Positions 59,135 to 64,000 of a stretch of DNA of 64,000 nt are shown piece after piece. Position 1 is the stretch's first letter. Each line of letters begins with the position of its first letter. The notes below the pieces were generated by a model. It did no database searches. It saw nothing but the letters and a program-made list of their open reading frames with translations, and was not told the origin of the DNA. This stretch comes from Streptomyces coeruleorubidus (GTDB taxonomy: Bacteria > Actinomycetota > Actinomycetes > Streptomycetales > Streptomycetaceae). The stretch is from NCBI RefSeq assembly GCF_028885415.1, contig NZ_CP118527.1, positions 4,030,001-4,094,000 of the forward strand, written 5' to 3'. The position numbers and the translations under genes were made by a program.

Positions 59135-60097
59135 CTAGTTGCCGCGCCGCTGCGCGAAGTCCCACGCGTCCGCGACGATGCCGTCGAGGTCCGCGCGGGA
59201 CGGGTTCCAGCCCAGCTTCTCGCGGGCCGTGGCGGCCGATGCCACCAGGACCGCCGGATCGCCGCCCCGGCGCGGGGCCACGACCTCGGGGATCGGGTGG
59301 CCCGTCACCCGGCGGACCGTCTCGATGACCTCGCGGACGGAGAAGCCGTTGCCGTTGCCGAGGTTGCAGATGAGGTGCTCGCCGGGGGCAGCGGCCTTCA
59401 GGGCCAGCAGGTGGGCCTCGGCCAGGTCCGCCACGTGGATGTAGTCGCGCACGCAGGTGCCGTCCGGCGTCGGGTAGTCGTCGCCGAAGACGGAGATCGC
59501 CTCGCGCCTGCCCTGCGCGACCTGCAGGACGAGCGGGATCAGGTGGGACTCGGGGTCGTGGCGCTCGCCGTGCTCGCCGTACGCCCCGGCCACGTTGAAG
59601 TACCTCAAGGACACCGCGCCCAGTCCGTGGGCCGCCGCCTCGCCGGTGATCATGTGGTCGACGGCGAGCTTCGAGGCGCCGTACGGGTTGGTCGGGGAGG
59701 TGGGCGCCGACTCGACGATCGGGACCTGCTCCGGCTCGCCGTACGTCGCCGCCGTGGAGGAGAAGACGAGCTTGCGGACGCCCGCATCGCGCATCGCCGC
59801 CAGCAGGGCCATGGTGCCGCCGACGTTGTTGTCCCAGTACTTCTCCGGCTTCACGACCGACTCGCCGACCTGCGAGAACGCGGCGAAGTGGAGCACGCCG
59901 TCGAAGGAGGGGTCGAGCCACTTGGCGGCGTCGCGGATGTCGCCCTCGACGAACGTCGCGCCGGCGGGGACGCCCTCGCGGAATCCGGTCGAGAGGTTGT
60001 CGAGAACGACGACCTCGTGACCGGCTTCCAGCAGGTGCTGGGCGACCACGCTGCCGACGTAACCCGCGCCGCCCGTCACCAGGTACTTCCCGCTCAT
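59135..60097 (-). CDS. galE: UDP-glucose 4-epimerase
   Basis: The 320-residue extended SDR epimerase has NAD motif [20 protein letters not shown] and catalytic YxxxK in [12 protein letters not shown] with Ser/Thr from [25 protein letters not shown] and [18 protein letters not shown] are further family blocks. It interconverts UDP-galactose and UDP-glucose. ATG 60097 overlaps the galT stop (ATGA). Second gene of galTEK. Confidence 0.96.
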   Translation of the reverse strand: MSGKYLVTGGAGYVGSVVAQHLLEAGHEVVVLDNLSTGFREGVPAGATFVEGDIRDAAKWLDPSFDGVLHFAAFSQVGESVVKPEKYWDNNVGGTMALLAAMRDAGVRKLVFSSTAATYGEPEQVPIVESAPTSPTNPYGASKLAVDHMITGEAAAHGLGAVSLRYFNVAGAYGEHGERHDPESHLIPLVLQVAQGRREAISVFGDDYPTPDGTCVRDYIHVADLAEAHLLALKAAAPGEHLICNLGNGNGFSVREVIETVRRVTGHPIPEVVAPRRGGDPAVLVASAATAREKLGWNPSRADLDGIVADAWDFAQRRGN

Positions 60098-61155
60098 GAA
60101 CTCGCTACCTCTCGCAGTCGCTCGGCCGCGCGCTCCGGCGGCACGTCGTTGATGAACACGTTCATGCCGGACTCGGAACCCGCGAGAAACTTCAGCTTGC
60201 CGGAAGTGCGGCGGATGGTGAAAAGCTCGAGGTGAAGCGCGAAGTCCTCACGCACGACCCCGTCGAACTCCTCCAGCGCGCCGAACGGGGCCTGGTGCCA
60301 GGCCGCGATGTACGGGGTCGGAGGCTCGCCCTCACCGAAGATCCGGTCGAAGCGCCTCAACAGTTCCAGATAAACCTTGGGGAACTCTGTGCGCGCGGCC
60401 TCGTCCAGCCCGAGCAGGTCGGGCACGCGGCGCTTGGGGTACAGGTGGACCTCGTACGGCCAGTGCGCCGTGTACGGCACGAAGGCCACCCAGTGCTCAC
60501 CCTCCAGGACGACCCGCTCGTCGGCGAGTTCACGCTCCAGGACGGCGTCGAAGAGGTTCTCCCCGCCCGTCATCTCCTTGTGGGCCGCGACGGAACGCAG
60601 CATCAGGGCGGTGCGCGGGGTGGTGAAGGGGTAGGCGTAGATCTGCCCGTGCGTGTGCTGGAGGGTCACGCCGATCTCCGCGCCCCGGTTCTCGAAGCAG
60701 AACACCTGCTCGACGGAGGGGAGATGGGACAGCTCCGACGTACGGTCCGTCCACGCCTCCAGCACCAGGCCCGCCTGTTCCTCGGTGAGGTCGGCGAAGG
60801 AGGCGTTGTGGTCGGACGTGAAGCAGACGACCTCGCAGCGGCCGGAGTCGCCGGCCAGCGAGGGGAAGCGGTTCTCGAAGACGACGACGTCGTACGACGA
60901 GTCCGGGATCTCGCTCAGCCGGTCGCCCTCGGAGGGGCACAGGGGGCACTCGTCGGCCGGCGGATGGTAGGTGCGGCCCTGGCGGTGCGAGGCGATGGCG
61001 ACCGAGTCGCCGAGCAGGGGGTCGCGGCGGATCTCGGACGTGGTGACGGTGCGGTCCAGCGGGCGGCGGTCGGCCGCGTCCCGCACGGTGTCGTCACGCA
61101 GGTCGTAGTAGATGAGCTCGCGACCGTCGGCCAGCCGGGTCGAGGTCTTCTTCAC
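60094..61155 (-). CDS. galT: Galactose-1-phosphate uridylyltransferase
   Basis: The 353-residue HIT-superfamily enzyme has metal-site Cys pair [14 protein letters not shown], the active-site [16 protein letters not shown] (HTH-G-Q in place of the common HPHGQ), [16 protein letters not shown] and the C-terminal [20 protein letters not shown] with [13 protein letters not shown]. It exchanges UMP between UDP-glucose and galactose 1-phosphate. GTG 61155 lies 6 nt after GAGGAG. The in-frame TTG at 61176 precedes that site and is rejected. First gene of galTEK, behind an AT-rich promoter. Confidence 0.96.
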   Translation of the reverse strand: MKKTSTRLADGRELIYYDLRDDTVRDAADRRPLDRTVTTSEIRRDPLLGDSVAIASHRQGRTYHPPADECPLCPSEGDRLSEIPDSSYDVVVFENRFPSLAGDSGRCEVVCFTSDHNASFADLTEEQAGLVLEAWTDRTSELSHLPSVEQVFCFENRGAEIGVTLQHTHGQIYAYPFTTPRTALMLRSVAAHKEMTGGENLFDAVLERELADERVVLEGEHWVAFVPYTAHWPYEVHLYPKRRVPDLLGLDEAARTEFPKVYLELLRRFDRIFGEGEPPTPYIAAWHQAPFGALEEFDGVVREDFALHLELFTIRRTSGKLKFLAGSESGMNVFINDVPPERAAERLREVASS

Positions 61156-61250
61156 GCCGGACTCCTCATCCTTCAAACATAACCCAACATATCAAAACAC
61201 AACCCCCCACAATCGTCAACATCACAATCAAACAAAGAGCATCAACAGAT
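61156..61250. promoter_or_regulatory. AT-rich gal promoter region
   Basis: About 90 bp with far lower GC than its surroundings. On the minus strand TTGACG (61219-61214), a 17-bp spacer and TTTGAT (61196-61191) give a good promoter about 35 bp upstream of the galT start. Repeated TTGTG/TTGATG/ATGTT words and GTTGGGTTATG look like direct-repeat regulator sites. Streptomyces gal operons are known to have a galactose-induced, glucose-repressed promoter (galP1) here. Confidence 0.7.
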
Positions 61251-61319
61251 GTGTTCAATCACTGAAGACGGAGGCGTAGATTCCGCGGGGTATCGGTTCG
61301 CGCAACGAAGCGAGGGCTC

Positions 61320-62999
61320 ATGCATCCCCCCACAGACCTGGCAGCCGAGCTGCGACTCCCCACGAACTGGCTCGACTACACGATCCTCGGCATCTACTTC
61401 GTCGTCGTCCTCGGCATCGGCTTCGCCGCCCGCCGCTCGGTGAAGACCAGCCTCGACTTCTTCCTCTCCGGCCGTTCCCTGCCCGCCTGGGTCACCGGCC
61501 TCGCCTTCATCGCCGCCAACCTGGGCGCCACCGAGATCCTGGGCATGGCCGCGAACAGCGCGCAGTACGGCGTCTACACCACCCACTGGTACTGGATCGG
61601 CGCCATCCCGGCCATGGTCTTCCTCGGCCTGGTGATGATGCCCTTCTACTACGGCTCCAAGGTCCGCTCGGTCCCGGAGTTCCTGCTGCTGCGCTTCGAC
61701 AAGGCGGCGCACCTGCTCAGCTCGGGCCTCTTCGCCTGCGCCGCCATCCTCATCGCCGGCGTCAACCTCTACGCCCTGGCCATCGTCGTCGAGGCGCTGC
61801 TGGGCTGGCCGCAGTGGGTGGCGATCGTGGTCGCCGGCTTCTTCGTCCTGGCGTACATCACCCTCGGCGGCCTGTCCTCGGCGATCTACAACGAGGTCCT
61901 GCAGTTCTTCGTGATCCTCGCCGCGCTCATCCCGATCTCGGTCCTCGGCCTGAAGAAGGTGGGCGGCTGGGACGGCCTGTCCGGCTCCCTCACGCAGAGC
62001 CGCGGCGCCGACTTCATGACCTCCTGGGGCGGCACGGGTATCGGCAGCGACAACCCGCTGGGCGCCAACTGGCTGACGATCGTCCTCGGCCTCGGGTTCG
62101 TCCTCTCCTTCGGCTACTGGACGACGAATTTCGCCGAGGTGCAGCGCGCCCTGTCCGCGAAGAACCTCTCGGCTGCCCAGCGGACCCCGCTGATCGCCGC
62201 GTTCCCGAAGATCTTCATCGTGTTCCTGGTGATGATCCCGGGTCTGGTCGCCGCCGTGCTGGTCCCGAAGATCGGTACCGCCGGCTCCGACCTCCAGTAC
62301 AACGACGCGATTCCCTACCTGATGGAGCAGCTCCTGCCGAACGGCGTGCTGGGCATCGCCGTGACGGGTCTGCTCGCCGCCTTCATGGCGGGCATGGCGG
62401 CGAACGTGTCGTCGTTCAACACGGTGTTCACGACGGACATCTGGGCGAAGTACGTCGTGAAGGGGCGCCAGGACGAGTACTACGTGCGCTTCGGCCGCCT
62501 GATCACCGCGATCGGCGTCCTGGCCTCCATCGGCACGGCGTTCCTCGCGTCGTCCTTCTCCAACATCATGAGCTACCTCCAGACACTGTTCTCCTTCTTC
62601 AACGTGCCGATGTTCGTGGTCTTCATCATCGGCATGTTCTGGAAGCGGGCGTCCATGAAGTCCGGCTTCTGGGGCCTGGTCGCCGGCACGACGGCGGCGA
62701 TGGTGAACTACTTCTGGATCTACAAGCAGGGCATCGTCGACATCCCCTCCGACCAGGGGGCCAACTTCGTCTCGGCGATCGCGGGGTTCGTCGCGGGCGC
62801 GGTCGTCATGGTGGCGGTGTCGCTCTTCACCGCGCCGAAGCCGGTCGAGGAACTCCAGGGGCTGGTCTACGGCACGACCTCGCCGGGCATGGCGGAGCCG
62901 CCGGCGCCCGGGGACGAGGCCTGGTACCGCAAGCCGGCCCTGCTGGGCTGGGGCGCGGTGATTCTGGCCGCGGCCTGCTATGTCCCGTTCTCGTTCTGA
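61320..62999 (+). CDS. Sodium:solute symporter, sugar-type (SGLT family; probable galactose uptake)
   Basis: The 559-residue membrane protein has about 14 helices. SSS motifs are LDFFLSGRSLPAWVTGLAFI, AANLGATEILGMAANSAQYG, GVNLYALAIVVEALLGWP, YITLGGLSSAIYNEVLQFFV, and GLLAAFMAGMAANVSSFNTV. The last is typical of the glucose/galactose transporter branch. It is divergent from galTEK across the gal promoter, strongly suggesting galactose as substrate. ATG 61320 has GCGAGGG upstream. Transcription probably continues into the small membrane gene at 63029. Confidence 0.92.
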   Translation: MHPPTDLAAELRLPTNWLDYTILGIYFVVVLGIGFAARRSVKTSLDFFLSGRSLPAWVTGLAFIAANLGATEILGMAANSAQYGVYTTHWYWIGAIPAMVFLGLVMMPFYYGSKVRSVPEFLLLRFDKAAHLLSSGLFACAAILIAGVNLYALAIVVEALLGWPQWVAIVVAGFFVLAYITLGGLSSAIYNEVLQFFVILAALIPISVLGLKKVGGWDGLSGSLTQSRGADFMTSWGGTGIGSDNPLGANWLTIVLGLGFVLSFGYWTTNFAEVQRALSAKNLSAAQRTPLIAAFPKIFIVFLVMIPGLVAAVLVPKIGTAGSDLQYNDAIPYLMEQLLPNGVLGIAVTGLLAAFMAGMAANVSSFNTVFTTDIWAKYVVKGRQDEYYVRFGRLITAIGVLASIGTAFLASSFSNIMSYLQTLFSFFNVPMFVVFIIGMFWKRASMKSGFWGLVAGTTAAMVNYFWIYKQGIVDIPSDQGANFVSAIAGFVAGAVVMVAVSLFTAPKPVEELQGLVYGTTSPGMAEPPAPGDEAWYRKPALLGWGAVILAAACYVPFSF

Positions 63000-63028
63000 C
63001 CGCTTTCTGATCTGGGAGTTGAGGGAAC

Positions 63029-63343
63029 ATGTCCGAGTTCTACTCGGAGAAGGACGTGCAGCGGGAAGTCACCGAGCTGCAAGGCAAGTCGGCGACGGCT
63101 GCGCGGCTGTTCGACATCCGGCGGATCATCGGCGGGCTGTTCGTGGTCTACGGGGTCATCGTCACGATCGCGGGGTTCACGGCGTCCGACGCCGACATCG
63201 ACAAGGCGGAGGGTGTGAACATCAACCTGTGGACCGGGATGGGGATGCTCGCGCTGGGGGTGTTCTTCCTGGTGTGGCTGAAGCTGCGGCCTGTGGCTCC
63301 GCCGCCGGATGTCGTGCCCGGGGAGGAGAAGCCGCCCCAATAA
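63029..63343 (+). CDS. Small two-helix membrane protein linked to the symporter
   Basis: The 104-residue protein (MSEFYSEKDVQREVTELQGK) has a cytoplasmic N-terminal helix, two transmembrane helices (IIGGLFVVYGVIVTIAGFTA and WTGMGMLALGVFFLVWLKLR) and a Pro-rich tail. It begins 29 bp after the symporter stop. Like DUF485 at 30133 it is a small hydrophobic companion of a sodium symporter, but it follows rather than precedes it and is not the same family by eye. Confidence 0.8.
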   Translation: MSEFYSEKDVQREVTELQGKSATAARLFDIRRIIGGLFVVYGVIVTIAGFTASDADIDKAEGVNINLWTGMGMLALGVFFLVWLKLRPVAPPPDVVPGEEKPPQ

Positions 63344-63364
63344 CGCGCGTTCGCGCACGCGAGA

Positions 63365-63392
63365 CGCCCGCCGGGTTTCTGACCGGCGGGCG
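63365..63392. terminator. Bidirectional terminator between the small membrane gene and the I36-type gene
   Basis: CGCCCGCCGG (63365-63374) pairs perfectly with CCGGCGGGCG (63383-63392) across the 8-nt loop GTTTCTGA. It lies between convergent stops at 63343 and 63416. Confidence 0.8.
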
Positions 63393-63415
63393 CCTGGGTG
63401 GATGGGCCGGGGTGT

Positions 63416-63814
63416 CTAGGCCTTCACCCACTTGTGGGACCTCAGCTTGACGCTCGACCCGTCGCTCTGGGTGTTCCCGCACCAGTCCTTCCCGGCCGAC
63501 GCGTAGTAGGACCTGTAGTTCGTCTGGAAGTAGAAAAGCACCGTCTCAAGGTTGTTGGGGTCTTCGGTGCCGTGGTTGCAGATGGACCTCACCCTGCCGT
63601 GGAACTGCTTGTCCCCGTCGAGCCAGTTGGGGTCGTCGCCCAGCCACTTCTGCATGACTCCGGTGCCGTTGAGGCCCGTGTAGACGCAGATGTACCCGCG
63701 CTTGCAGTCCTCGAAGGGAGCCGCGGGGCCGACATCGGCTCCCGCGCCGCTCGCCGCGCCCAGGGTGAGGGCGACGGACGCGCCGAGCGCGGTGAGAACG
63801 GAACGTGTGCGCAT
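63416..63814 (-). CDS. Secreted peptidase-inhibitor family I36-type protein
   Basis: The 132-residue exported protein has signal peptide MRTRSVLTALGASVALTLGA ending around GAGA. The mature domain has four Cys and the beta/gamma-crystallin-like pattern FEDCKRGYICVYTGLNGTGV, then SICNHGTEDPN and DWCGNTQSDG. This fits the Streptomyces I36 (SMPI-like) inhibitor family, several of which block metalloproteases. Its target is unknown. The start at ATG 63814 has AGGAGG (in CGAAACGAGGAGGACCC) about 5 nt upstream. Monocistronic. Confidence 0.85.
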   Translation of the reverse strand: MRTRSVLTALGASVALTLGAASGAGADVGPAAPFEDCKRGYICVYTGLNGTGVMQKWLGDDPNWLDGDKQFHGRVRSICNHGTEDPNNLETVLFYFQTNYRSYYASAGKDWCGNTQSDGSSVKLRSHKWVKA

Positions 63815-63943
63815 GGGTCCTCCTCGTTTCGCGATCCGGCCCGCTGAGTGGCGGGCCTGTCGTGGTCACGGCACCCACGCTGCCTGTCCGCCTCCCCACG
63901 CCCCATGGCCTTGCGTCACAACGCACAGGCTTGACGTCGCAGG

Positions 63944-64000
63944 TCAGGGCATGGGACCGGCGCCGTGGACGAGGGCGGTGCCGAGTGCGGTGCGGGTGTG
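63944..64000 (-). CDS. C-terminal end of a gene that continues past the window (tentative)
   Basis: The frame ends HTRTALGTALVHGAGPMP then TGA at 63944-63946 and stays open to the window edge. Codon use is GC3-rich as in genuine genes. With 18 residues visible no family can be assigned, so this is a tentative call. Confidence 0.3.
   Translation of the reverse strand, partial: HTRTALGTALVHGAGPMP

Overview
The window is a GC-rich actinobacterial chromosome segment and is almost certainly Streptomyces. The evidence is about 72% G+C, strong third-position GC bias, frequent GTG starts, an Rpf/LysM cell-wall hydrolase pair behind a ydaO-type leader, a tam/TamR pair, and the order mfd ... glmU-prs-rplY-pth ... 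ppc ... galTEK. As far as I recall, this order matches the S. coelicolor SCO3091-SCO3140 core region. It is mostly conserved core genome with a few accessory insertions. I found no prophage, complete IS element, CRISPR array or rRNA.

Layout. 1-7 kb: a cyclopropane-fatty-acid-synthase-type methyltransferase (cut by the window edge), NADH dehydrogenase II, a Phd/RelE-type toxin-antitoxin module inserted beside ppx, then ppx, DUF501, divIC/ftsB-like and enolase. 7-11 kb: two secreted Rpf-LysM hydrolases (rpfA with a c-di-AMP riboswitch leader), a CYP107-type P450 and a small ORF ending in a perfect 25-bp inverted repeat. 11-19 kb: mazG, a SurA-like lipoprotein, a BTAD-domain gene remnant, a GNAT, an HNH lipoprotein nuclease, a SCO6745-like protein, TetR, SDR and MerR genes. 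18.7-32 kb: mfd, a DUF2079 membrane protein, a MacB/FtsX-type ABC exporter, an MFS efflux pump, a GNAT, and a DUF485 plus sodium:solute symporter pair. 32.2-32.8 kb is a repeat-rich spacer.

34-40 kb is the most interesting part. It is a compact divergent locus of toxin-like enzyme domains paired with or fused to SUKH-superfamily immunity domains. On the minus strand lie a WHH-type HNH nuclease fused to an SMI1/KNR4 domain and, overlapping by 4 bp, a 936-residue protein (YrhB/Imm35-like head, roughly 500-residue Pro/Gly/Ala linker, deaminase-like segment, SUKH-4 tail). On the plus strand lie a YwqJ-type deaminase and a SUKH-3 protein. No secretion signals are visible, so this may be an intracellular or domesticated use of polymorphic-toxin parts.

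40-50 kb: an orphan NarL-type histidine kinase, an HTH/LAGLIDADG-like protein, tRNA-Gln, glmU-prs-rplY-pth, two exported or membrane proteins (one with a sortase LAxTG signal), and ppc. 50-57 kb: a fatty-acid desaturase/TetR operon, a second Phd/RelE module, the convergently placed tam next to tamR, a LuxR-type response regulator overlapping tamR at its 3' end, a GNAT and a lipoprotein/secreted-protein pair. 58-64 kb: galTEK transcribed divergently from a sugar-type sodium symporter across an AT-rich promoter, a small membrane protein, an I36-type secreted protein, and the edge of another gene.

Starts were chosen from Shine-Dalgarno spacing, 4-bp stop/start overlaps and protein family starts. 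Functional names are from motif recognition by eye; no database search was run.
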